A stretch of 64,000 bases of DNA from Parascedosporium putredinis (lineage: Eukaryota; Ascomycota; Sordariomycetes; Microascales; Microascaceae): contig CASHTG010000012.1 of the NCBI GenBank assembly GCA_949357655.1, positions 3,162,001 to 3,226,000 of the forward strand, read 5' to 3'. Shown here piece by piece: positions 1 through 9,513 of the stretch (within the stretch, counting starts at the first letter, position 1; each line of letters begins with the position of its first letter). A model generated the notes under the pieces. It had not been told where the DNA came from and searched no databases. It worked only from the letters and a program-made list of their open reading frames with translations. The position numbers were made by a program, and so were the translations under genes.

Positions 1-114
1 ATCCACTGGCGGGGAGATGGGGTCGTAGTTTTGCGCCGTCTTGGACGCGAAGAAGGTCGGGACGGGAACGTAGATGCCCGCTGGAGGGGGTTTGGAAAGC
101 TCGATACCAGTCAT
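1..114 (-). CDS. Dihydrodipicolinate synthase-like protein, N-terminal fragment
   Basis: Only the first 38 codons are inside the window; the rest lies beyond the left edge. The start ATG reads from 114 leftward and the frame stays open to base 1. The visible N-terminus contains a proline-rich lead followed by GIYVPVPTFF, the opening strand seen in fungal members of the DapA/N-acetylneuraminate lyase TIM-barrel family (class I aldolases with a Schiff-base lysine). The catalytic lysine and the tyrosine would be off the window, so neither substrate nor pathway can be assigned. The family call rests on this short stretch only, so it is tentative. Confidence 0.5.
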   Translation of the reverse strand, partial: MTGIELSKPPPAGIYVPVPTFFASKTAQNYDPISPPVD

Positions 115-1800
115 TCTGAATATAGCAGTGTCTGATAGAGTGGGAGTCTAGGAGGAGCAAGGAAGGGCTACGATTTCGAGAGAAGATGGTGAAAAATAAA
201 GGCTATACGTAGGGAGGTGAAAAAAAGAAGGAGGGATGGGGGAAGACGAGAAGAAGAGCGCGAGGTAGAAGAGGAGAATGGGAATAGACTGCCTAGCTCC
301 TCCCCTTGCCTCCTTGCGGCCAAAGAAAAAAGAGAATAGAGAAACCTCCCAAACCCGGCTGCCCTCCAGGGCCAGACGCGACCCCTCTTACGAGGGGCTC
401 CGAACCCATACACAAACGCGGGGGAGGGGTCCAATCCGATACCATTCTCGGGGGTGACGTGCTGCAGTCACTTGCGAAAAGGAGCCAGACCAAAACTCGG
501 AGCAATTCCGGTTCTTCGGATCGGGGTTTTCGGGGCATCAGATAGCGAAACAAAGTGGGGGAGATGCTCCTTTTCCCATGTAATCGCGCTATGAAGACGC
601 TAGCATATCCCGGCATCAACCTCCACGGCATTTTAAAGGGTTATTCCATCCATTGATTCGAGATCAACGAGTAGAAATACACCCACACTGAACATAATTC
701 ATCCTATTTTCTCATAGACTCTAGGAATGTGGGGGACAGTTATGTAGATAAACCCCTGGCGCACAACAGCTAGACTGAGGGTAACCCGGCCTACGGCTTC
801 CTCGAGGGGCGGGATTTCCGAGTCAATTGTAAAAATAGGCCGGAAAGCCGGCAGCCACTGGACTCCTGTAGGTGGCTACCTTGCCTCCTCCTACCCGTGA
901 ATCAAGTATAAGTGTAGCTTTATCTTGATACCAAGGTAGTGTGAACCTCTTTGGCAGGTTGAAGATGGATGTGACTTTGCGTGCTTAGGCGGAACCCCCC
1001 TACAAGGATGACTTTTTCTCTGCAAAGCAATACATCTCATCCTTTTCTTTTGTTTCATCTTCTCTTCACACCTTTACATGACTTGAACAGAGAGCTTTTG
1101 GAAACGGCTTGGCTTTCCAAGACAAAGGAGGTGCCTCACTAAAACCACCGTGCTTAGTCATCGAAGTTGTGCCTGGGCCTGTGGGTAACAGGAACCAGGG
1201 AAGCCCCATCCAACTACCTCCGTCAGGCTATGCTTTCCATGGTAACACCTTCTCTGAGAGCTCTGTTCAAAGGGATCTATTCATGCAGCAACAGACAAAC
1301 GCATTGATAGAAAGCTATTGAGGCTCACAGCTTTCTTCACTTTCCACACGTCACCTAGGCCGCCTTCCAGCCTGTCCACCTTAACATCTTGCCAACTATC
1401 CCTAATTACTCTTGAGTTTCTGCAAATATTTTGAAGTTTTATAAAAACAAAACACTCCTTCGAACTTGACCCACTTTGCCCTCCAATATCCTTTGTTCTT
1501 TCACTAGCTCGTCCATCCGCATCGTGCGCCTTTCGCTGAGCATCTTTACTGCGTCTTTCTTCCTGACAAAAAGGACCTAGTAGTATGGTCCCTACCTCGT
1601 AACTGGCACTCTGTACCAAATCTAGCGCCACGGCTCGTGTGGCGAACCATCTTCGCTGCAAGACCACCTCACCATCGCCTTGGATCCCTCGCCTTTCCAG
1701 CTTCCCGCCCCATTTTAGGAAGCCTAATATCCTATCTGCATTCGAGAACAGCTACTTACTAGCAGCGTGAATAGACCGGCACCCTGCCAGGATATGCTCC
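115..1800. other. Intergenic, promoter side of two divergent genes
   Basis: About 1.7 kb between the leftward DapA-like gene and the rightward REX3 gene. Short open frames occur on both strands, but none has family resemblance, intron structure or coding-like composition. Both flanking genes are transcribed away from it, so it should hold both promoters. No repeat or RNA gene was recognised. Confidence 0.6.
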
Positions 1801-3859
1801 ATGGATGCCAATGTCCTCTCAAGTTTGAAGCAGATACCTTGCCCCAACGGCGATGCGTGTCCCAATATCAACTGCTTATTTCAGCACCCGAAAGAGGCGA
1901 AGGAGGTGAAAGAAGTGAAAACGGTGGAGGCACCCACCCAACGCGTTGAAGGTATCAAGAATGGTGGGGACACGAGCGGCAGAAAGCGAAAAGAGGATGA
2001 TCACCTAGGCAACTTTGATTCTCCCAAAAAGCGCCTTAGGACTGATGATGTTGGGAAGGATCATGCATTGGCTCGATCGACCTCGTCTCGGATCATACCT
2101 GAAAAAGATAATGTGAATAGCTCAGCAACACGTGAGCTTGAAAGCCTAGTCCGCACCGTTTCCCCGCCGCCTTTGAAGAGACAATCTGGCACTCCTATCG
2201 CGAACTTGAGGAAGCCCGGGGATAGCCCAAAGCCATCGGGGCCTTCTCCGGGCAACCAGTCCTTACAAAAACGCCCCAGCGCTCGCCGCTCTACCCCGGC
2301 GTCAGGTGCTACCGCCCCGTCAGCCAAGGCACTTGCTAAGACGGAAACTCTTAATCCCCGCATGGTAGCCAAGCCTCCTGCAAAGTATGAAACTCGACTG
2401 AAGCTCTTGAAGCTTGTCCACACAGAAATATCTCGCTTGAATGACGGCCTTGCCAAATCTGAACGAGAGAACAAGACCCGTCCGTCGGGGAATGCTAATC
2501 CGCACGATCAAGGGCCCGGAGCTCGGCCAGAAAAGGAAGCGGGTAAGAAGGACGCGAGCATTGCGCTTCCTCCCCAGGATCTCATTGTGCTCGCTCTGGG
2601 GGAAGAGGAGACCGCGGCACTCGACAAGCCCGATATTTACACCACTGCTATGCGTAATGTGTACATGAAGTACAAGCGCATGACACCTGACCAATGGTGG
2701 GACGTGTGCAAAGCTAAGCAGAGCGCTGAGAAATCAGCATGGGCCCCTGCTGATGGCGGAAAGCAAATCGTGACGGGGTTGACACCGACCCAAGAAGCGA
2801 TTATTCTTCGCCGACTCCTCACCCCATCGCGAACCTATCTACGCATGGTTACGTTTCTTCCATCCCAAGCGACGAGGATGTCGCCAAAGCTCGTGCCGCG
2901 GCGGAAACCCTCAAGGTTGGGAGAAGTGCGCGCGTTGCGAAAGGCGTTTCCAAGTCTTCCCAGGCCGGAGGGAAGAGGACGGGGCGTTGACCTCGGGGGA
3001 TTTGTGTCCATCACCCTGGGAAGACCTATTTTCAGAACAAACAGCCGGGGGATAAGACTCGGCAGCCCAAACGATACAAGTGCTGCGGGAAGCCGTCGGC
3101 GACTCGTCCGGATGCACACGGGGAGATACACATGTTTTCAAGGTTTCCGACGTGAAGATGCTTGCAAGCATAACCAACTTTGTCGAAACCCCGAGAACGA
3201 CAAACCCCACACATACCCAGTTTGCTTTGACTGTGAGATGGGGTACACGGTTTACGGGCTTGAGATGATTCGCGTAACAGCCACCTCTTGGCCGTCGGGG
3301 GATCTGCTGCTAGATGTGTTGGTGAGACCCAAGGGGAGGTTCTCGATCTCAACTCGAGGTACTCGGGCGTCTTTCCCGAAGACATGGTTAACGCCGAGCC
3401 CTATGGCGCTTACGACACGGAAAACCTCCCCGTTCCCACTGAGATCAAGGCCGCCAGTGCAGAAGGACCAGCAAAGCGTCAATATAAAATTGTCGGCTCA
3501 CCCGAGGCCGCACGGGCGCTCTTTTTTCACTCATCTCCCCAAGCACGCCGCTCATCGGACACGGCCTCGAAAACGATCTCAATGCCCTCCGCGTCATACA
3601 CCCTACAATCGTTGATACCATCCTTCTCTATCCACATAAGCAAGGACTCCCTTATAGACTAGGACTCAAAATGCTTGCCGATCAATTTCTAGACATGAAA
3701 ATACAGCTCGAAGACGCCAGTTCGATCCGCGGCCACGACAGTGCTGAGGACGCCAGAGCAGCGGGCGCACTCGCAAGACTCAAGGTCAAGGATGAGTGGG
3801 ATCGCCTGAAGCTCGAGGGGTGGTCTGTAGTCCGTGGTAACATCGTTTCACCCGACTAG
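1801..3859 (+). CDS. REX3: RNA exonuclease 3 (REX3), frame-broken
   Basis: DEDDh-type 3'-5' RNA exonuclease of the Rex3 family, expected to trim small RNAs (RNase MRP RNA and others in yeast). The start codon opens a CCCH-like zinc finger (Cx5Cx4Cx3H, residues 14-29), followed by a basic low-complexity linker. The exonuclease domain shows all motifs: FDCEM (Exo I) near 3227, GHGLENDLNALR (Exo II) near 3560, and H-D-S-A-E-D (Exo III) near 3738. These motifs lie in three different frames. I count seven breaks: near 2842, 2915, 2998, 3088 (GGG), 3190 (CCCC), 3334 (GGGG) and 3524 (T6). Six fit loss of one base. Rereading across them restores a continuous Rex3-like protein with a second cysteine cluster (GWEKCARC...YKCCG). 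An in-frame TAG ends the frame at 3859, but coding-like sequence continues in the same frame to a TAA at 3959-3961. Assembly error is more likely than a pseudogene. Confidence 0.88.
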
Positions 3860-3961
3860 GAGCAGGATGGCGTCCTGGGCGAGTGGAAGAGCCTGAAAGA
3901 AAAAGGCTTCCGGCTTGTTGGCGGGAAGTTTGTCGCCCCCAAGGGCAGATCTGGGGACTAA

Positions 3962-4337
3962 TACGAGCGTCGTGGACATCTGGCAAGCTGGCAATCGCCT
4001 TTCATCGCGAAGAAGCCTGAGGCTTAGTTTGGAATTAAGGGATGTAGCTCATGTATGAAAAATGGGAATGGCGTTTGGAAATGGGTACACATGGACAAGG
4101 GGGATTGAAGACAATTGAAACACATCAACAATCCATTCACGTACGTCTACTACGAATTGTGCCGTTTGTCTGTTTCCCGAAAAGCTTCTCAAGGTGTCTT
4201 GGTCATTTTCCCATTTGTGTATGGGTATAATTACATTTGAGCGGATAATATCTTGCCTGCAATCGTATCGTTACACACCGTTTTCATGCCTTCTTCGCTC
4301 CTAGTCAGCCTCCGCCTATTTCACCTATCACTCTAAT
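3962..4337. other. Convergent 3' intergenic region
   Basis: 376 bp between the 3' ends of REX3 and PHB1, relatively AT-rich. It presumably holds both 3' untranslated regions and polyadenylation sites. Nothing else is visible. Confidence 0.6.
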
Positions 4338-5273
4338 CTAGGTCCTGCCAACGGAGAGGAGCAGCTGGCTCCCATTTCCTTGCTTGCCGCCAGGGAGATA
4401 CGCTACGTTGGGGTTCGACGCCAGCGTTTGCGCAATGTCCCTGCTCGCCTCAATCTTTCGGATCTGGATAAGTCCATCACCAGCCTTGGCAATGGCCTTG
4501 CTAATGGTGTCGGCACTCTCAGCCTCACCCTCAGCACGGATAACGTTGGCTTGACGTTCCTGCTCAGCCTTCTCGACGATGAATCGAGCACGCTCGGCAT
4601 CCTGCTGGGCAATCTGCTTCTGCTCGACGGCTCTGGTGAACTCGTGACCAAAGGTCATGTGGGTAATGGAAACATCCTCGAGGGCGATGTTGAACTCGGA
4701 GGCGCGGCGGGTGAGGTCAGAGCGGATGCGCTGGGAAACAGCCTCTCGCTGCGTGATGAGCTCGGCGGCGTCGAACTGGGCGACGATGGCTTTGAGGACT
4801 TCGTTGCCGATGGAGGGGAGGACACGCTCGTCGTAATCGGTGCCGAGGTTCTGTTGAGCACTGGGTTAGCTTCTGGATTCGGAGGACTAAGGTTTCTCGA
4901 TAGCGGCGGCGACGGCAGCGGCGGCAGCGCCCTTGGGGAGGGGGGATGGTACCTGGTAGATCTTGGGCAAAGCCTTGACGTCGGGTCTGTGAAGAACCCT
5001 GAGAGTCAAGCTAACCATCTGCAAATCCTTACTACCCGTTGTCGTGGCAATGTTCCTAGGCTTCGTCCTCACATCGAAGAGGATGCTCTTCTGTAGCCAG
5101 GGAACAAGAAAGTGAGTGCCTTCGTTGACAACCTGCTCCTTGACACCGGAAAGCCTGTCAAAGATGACGGCCCGTTGTCCGCCGCGCACATCATAGATGG
5201 ACTGTTGGAAAAGGGCCACGCCAACTGCGGCGGGCACGGCCATCCGGTAGGCGAAGTTGAGAACTTGCGCCAT
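4338..5273 (-). CDS. PHB1: Prohibitin-1 (PHB1), mitochondrial inner membrane
   Basis: Subunit of the ring-shaped PHB1/PHB2 complex of the mitochondrial inner membrane, which scaffolds membrane protein turnover and lipid organisation. Two exons, 5273-4953 and 4850-4338, are joined by a phase-0 intron (GTACCA donor, CAACAG acceptor) to give 277 residues, the usual length. An N-terminal hydrophobic anchor (about residues 10-26) precedes the SPFH/PHB domain, with family-typical stretches RAVIFDRLSGV, EGTHFLVPWLQ and TGSKDLQ. The C-terminal half has the alanine/glutamate-rich coiled coil (about 180-225) and ends with a LPGGKQG-type segment. The reading frame is intact, unlike many neighbours. A long open frame on the opposite strand is a composition shadow. 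It lies head-to-head with QCR8. Confidence 0.96.
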
Positions 5274-5679
5274 TGTGTATTTTCAGGGGATTTTATAGTC
5301 TGACGGGTTTCTTGAAAGATGGAAAGGTGGTATGGGGAGGGCGGTGCGGTTCCGGGGTTCTCAGCAAGCAGTCGTGATAATTCTCCTTCTGGATCAGAAT
5401 GCTTTCAAAGCTCTGCTCCAAACGGTAAATTCCGCCAGATTTCCGGAGCTTTCGGCTGCATCTTGACACCACCCACAGCAAGCCAAGCACACAAAATTGC
5501 TGACAACGACGCCGATGACTAAGCTGGCTACAATTCGACCAATCACGGCTCATGCAATCATGAGGAATTGAAGACTTGATTTCTGCTTCCCAGCTCGCCT
5601 GATATTCCCGCGATCCCTTTTCGACACTACCAGCCAACCCACGACCCCCAGCGACGCCTCGAGCTCACAATCCGTCGAT
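5274..5679. promoter_or_regulatory. Shared bidirectional promoter region PHB1/QCR8
   Basis: 406 bp separate the start codons of two divergent genes for mitochondrial inner-membrane proteins. The interval must contain both leaders and both promoters, so shared regulation is plausible. No specific binding site was identified with confidence. Confidence 0.6.
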
Positions 5680-6427
5680 ATGAAGCCTACCCAGATCCTC
5701 AGCGGCGGAGCCGCGCCTCTCCCCATCGGCAAGTACGGCCAGTAAGTCGCTCCCCATACAACTCGCTTGCGCTTCCCCGGGAACACCCGAACATTTTTCT
5801 ATGCTCTTGATCAATTCAAGTTGAGGTAGAGGCTGACGAGTATCTTTTACATAGCTACCTCGGTCACTTTGGTCACTTTGGTAAGTTTGAATTCTCGATT
5901 GTCTCTGGCGGCATTGGGGCGACGGGAGTAAAGGACAGCGAGCGACAAGCCCTCGACACAATTTATTAGCCGAACCACGGCGCGCTTTTCGGGGCCTTTG
6001 ACGACCTCGTCTTGAGAAATTTGTTGGCACCGGGCTTGATCGACCTCGAAGAATACTCTCCGGTTGCTGGGTTGCTGCGATGATGAGTTCGCTAGGTGCA
6101 TGGCAGGCTGACAAGCAACACAATAGGTGGTCAACCCCAGAAGGGCATCATTACCTACGGTCTATCCGCCAACCGACAGAACCCTTTGGCCCACACTGCC
6201 CATGACGCCGTCTTCAACATCTGGAGGCGCTTCTACGGCCAGGTTTTCTTCTGGCTCCCTGCCGGTATCGCTGGTTACTACATCCTTGACTGGGCGAACC
6301 ACAGGTATGAACTATCATATAAACGTTCCGGCTGTGTGTCTCGAGACAAATACTGACCTAATATAGGAACCATTACCTCAACTCCAAGGCTGGCCGTGCC
6401 GAGTTTGCGGATTCGGAAGAGGAGTAA
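5680..6427 (+). CDS. QCR8: Cytochrome bc1 complex subunit 8 (QCR8)
   Basis: Small subunit of respiratory complex III (ubiquinone-binding QP-C family) in the mitochondrial inner membrane. Four exons, 5680-5741, 5855-5880, 6127-6304 and 6367-6427, all with GT..AG borders, give 108 residues, the normal size. Family landmarks are KYG-H-YLGHFG, QKGIITYGLS, NIWRRF, a single transmembrane segment (about residues 60-80, WLPAGIAGYYILDW) and the C-terminal YLNSKAGRAEF motif matching yeast Qcr8 SKAGREE. Exon 2 is only 26 nt and contains a direct duplication of GGTCACTTT, so the protein has GHFGHF where one GHxG is usual. The frame is intact. Confidence 0.95.
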
Positions 6428-7153
6428 ACGTTGAAAACCAAGGTGGAAGTTGGGCGGATGATGTACATGTGGGAGTTCTGTATAACTGTACCTTAGACCG
6501 GTGGACGCAATAGATCCTATGTCTTACCCTATTACCCTATAACTCCCTGCATGGCATGATATTCCATTTGCGATCGCAGGTGATAGTAGGAGGCATTGCC
6601 CCAAAACCATCACTCAGGACCAAAGCCTTCTGGAGGATCCCAAATGAAGCCATTCATCATGACCAGCCCTAGACTTGACTACTTAGCGGCCGGTTTTACC
6701 GCTCGAGAGAAAAGGTCTCATTTGTCTCTTATGTCAAATCCAACACCTTGGATAGGAGAATATCAATGGCAATTAGTGCACCTGATTAAACGTCCTTCCC
6801 ATCTCCAGAGGAATACAGTAGTTGAGCGGTCGAGTTCACAAACCCAGTGACCAAGTGCGTGGATTATGTAATCAAAGCGGTGAATGTGGAAGGAAGGTTT
6901 GGGCCAGGAAATTTTCAGAAAATTTATCTTGGCAAAAAAAAATGCTACGACCCCCTCCATAGCCGTACAATCGACGAGCAGTACTCGAGGAAAACTTTGA
7001 CAACGACGAATTGGTACCAGCGAGAAGGCCAATTGACCTCGCGACTCGATCATCAGCCTCTCTAGTCAATAGAACAATTGAGCGGGATCTATCCTTATTC
7101 TGCTCTCGCCCATCTTTGAGCACGACCGTCCAATTTTCACACCAACCTTCGCC
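6428..7153. other. Intergenic, tandem QCR8-NHP2
   Basis: About 0.7 kb holding the QCR8 3' region and the NHP2 promoter. A short A run lies near 6935. No gene, repeat or RNA was recognised. Confidence 0.55.
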
Positions 7154-7968
7154 ATGGCCTCCGACCGCCCCGACAAGAAGGAGAAGAAGGACAAGAAGGA
7201 CAAGAAGCGAAGCCCCGAAGATGGTGTAAAGAAGGATAAGAAGGACAAGAAGGACAAGAAGGAAAAGAAGGCCAAGCTCGTTGCGGCTCTCGACGAACAC
7301 CTCCAGGCTGAGGCGGCGGCCTCCGCTATCGCCAGCGGCGTCATGGCCGTCGACGACGACGTTGCCACCCCCTGCTGCCGATAGCATTGCGCCCGTGTCC
7401 ATGGTTCCTTTCGCTGTCCCTCTCGCGGACGACAAGAACATGAAGAAGGTTCTCAAGGGTGTCAGGAAGGGTAAGTCATTTTATTCCCCGCCCAATACTG
7501 CGACACACACTGTGGCCAAGTCGAATAGCGTACATGATCATGGGTTGCTAACTATATATATGTTCAGCCGCCAAGAACAACTCGCTCAAGCGTGGTGTCA
7601 AGGAAGTGGTCAAGACCCTCCGCAAGTCTCCCGCCTCCACGCCGACGAACCGCACGTTCCCCGGTCTCGTCATCATTGCCGGCGACATCTCTCCCATGGA
7701 TGTCATCTCTCACATCCCCGTCCTCTGCGAGGACCACAACGTTCCCTACATCTTTGTTCCCTCCAGGGCTGAACTCGGCGCCGCGGCCAAGACGAAGCGA
7801 CCTACCAGCGTCGTCATGATCATGGAGAAGCCTGAGACGAAGAAGAAGGCTGCTGCCAAGAAGGACGACAAGGATGACGGCGAGGACGATGGTGAGGGCT
7901 ACGCCGAGACCTACCAAAGCCTGATCAAGCTGGTACAGAAGGAAACGGAGAGGCAGTCGTTTTGGTGA
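7154..7968 (+). CDS. NHP2: H/ACA ribonucleoprotein subunit 2 (NHP2)
   Basis: L7Ae-family protein of box H/ACA snoRNPs, acting in nucleolar rRNA pseudouridylation. Exons 7154-7470 and 7568-7968 are separated by an intron with GTAAGT donor and TTCAG acceptor. The N-terminus is a lysine/aspartate-rich low-complexity stretch (KKDKK-type repeats, about residues 8-42), then a linker with VPFAVPLADDKNMKKVLKGVRKA. The L7Ae fold follows: LKRGVKEVVKTLRK, GLVIIAGDISPMDVISHIPVLCED, VPYIFVPSRAELG. This matches fungal NHP2, although the acidic/lysine insertion after KRPTSVVMIMEKPE is longer than in yeast. A frame break sits at a five-C run (7368-7372), where the run is one base too long (or two too short); correcting it joins VAT to PAADSIAP. 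It is likely an assembly error. Confidence 0.93.
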
Positions 7969-8761
7969 GCACGTGAGACGTGAGGAGTGAGACGATGTTT
8001 AATGGCGTAGGTGCACGGCGGCATGTTGTAGACGTGCAACGCGTTGCTTCTTGTGTGGCTTGCCAATTTGTTTATTGGTTTCAACTTCCTGCATGGGGTA
8101 GGGGAGTCATCGATGCTCACGGGTGGCTGTCATAGCTGAGAGTCACCGGCGTTGTGCACTTGCCAACTCTTTGTGTAATATCCCGGCCTGCAGGAGGGGT
8201 GGTATAAAACGTATCTCGGGGATCATGGCGTTTGAAGGTCTTTCTATCATCTGCTTTCTATTGATTTTGGGTAGGCATAGGTTTATAACAAATCCAAAGC
8301 CATGTTTAAACTCCACTGCTGAGAAATTACTCCCTTTCGCCTACTACGTCGCTGGAAACAGCATTTCTTACCTCCTTTTCTTCTAGCGATGCCTCCCTGT
8401 GATGCACCATTGTGTCACGACCCTCGACCTTGGTATCTTCATTTTCTCAATCTCATGCATGAGGTTGATCAGAATGAGAGGCCGGAAGGGCATCTCCGGT
8501 GCATCGCTCATCCTAGTCACCAAACCTGATACAGTGGTATCTCAGGCCTCACCTTCGCACCTCGCTTAGCCTAGCATAGCACACAATTCACGGGCAGAAA
8601 ACTTGAAACTACAATCGCCAAGATGGCGTCTAGGATGGGAGTATAACCGGTATATTTGAGAATACGAAACCCCAAAGCTATCAATGAATTACTAACACAT
8701 AATTCTCCGCAGCGGAACAATTACCGGGCTACGGAGCACACCCAGGGCTTTATCATACACT
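7969..8761. other. Convergent intergenic region
   Basis: About 0.8 kb between the 3' ends of NHP2 and the DUF1761-like gene. Short random frames only; an 87-codon frame at 8123-8386 has no supporting feature. Confidence 0.55.
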
Positions 8762-9513
8762 TCAGACCTCTCCCTTAGTCAAAGGGGTTGGTGCGGGTTC
8801 CCACCAGGTGAGTAGTACGGAAAGGCCAACAGTCTCAAAGAGCTTCGCGGCAATGCTAACGCCGACGGTATCGAAGGGACGCTTCTCGGTGAAGATCTGG
8901 CTGATGTACTGTTGATGCAATGTTAGATATCGGACCCAAGCCAAGAGAGTGGGAACAGGAGATTTGCCAACTTACGGTAGGAGCAGAGGTGGCGAGGAAG
9001 ATGAGGCTGCCGAGGTAGGCGGCGCCCTTGTAGCTGAGAGTTCCGGTAGCGTTGATGAGAGCGCCTACACCGTAGGACTGAAGGGCAGAGCCGACGAAGG
9101 TGGTTCCCCAGGCGACAGCAGCGGAAGAAGCCTCGCGGGATCGGAGGAACTCCTCCTTGGTGTTGGCAGCCTTGGCGCGCTGGTAGGTCTGGCCAAAGAG
9201 GGGGAGAGGACGGCGAGCTCAACGGTCTGGTTGAAGATGGTGCCGAGGGCAATAGCCGAAGGCTTGACGGGAGGGAGGTCTGCAAGGCCAAGTTAGTCGG
9301 CCGTCCAGTCGTGTCTGATGAATAACCCGCAACACATGGTTTTCCATAAATCGGGGTCCCTGGCGCGAGGGGATTTTGTCGATTTCCACGCCAATGAATA
9401 CCATTCCTCTTCCTTTGCACCCTCCGTTTTCTCTCCTCCGTTCACCTCAACTACCAGCGGGCGCAAGAACCGCTATGGGGTATGAAGATGTATGACTTAC
9501 AGTGAAGAGACAT
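8762..9513 (-). CDS. DUF1761-like small integral membrane protein
   Basis: Three exons, 9513-9501, 9279-8976 and 8908-8762, give about 155 residues. The first exon is only 13 nt (MSLH plus one base). The protein has several hydrophobic helices: one around the AIALGTIFNQTVELAVLSLFGQ region, one with the VGALINATGTLSYKGAAYLGSLIFLA region, and a final one with IAAKLFETVGLSVLLTWW. This layout resembles the four-helix DUF1761 family, known in fungi but without an assigned function; the family call is from memory of its pattern, not a search. A frame break lies in a C run (G run on the given strand, 9200-9204), where one base appears to be missing; correcting it joins AVLSP to LFGQTYQ. Long frames on the same strand upstream (to 9420) are shadows in intron 1. 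Confidence 0.7.

Noticed and set aside
4380..5096. 238-codon open frame antisense to PHB1
   Set aside because: Shadow of the conserved PHB1 exons and intron.
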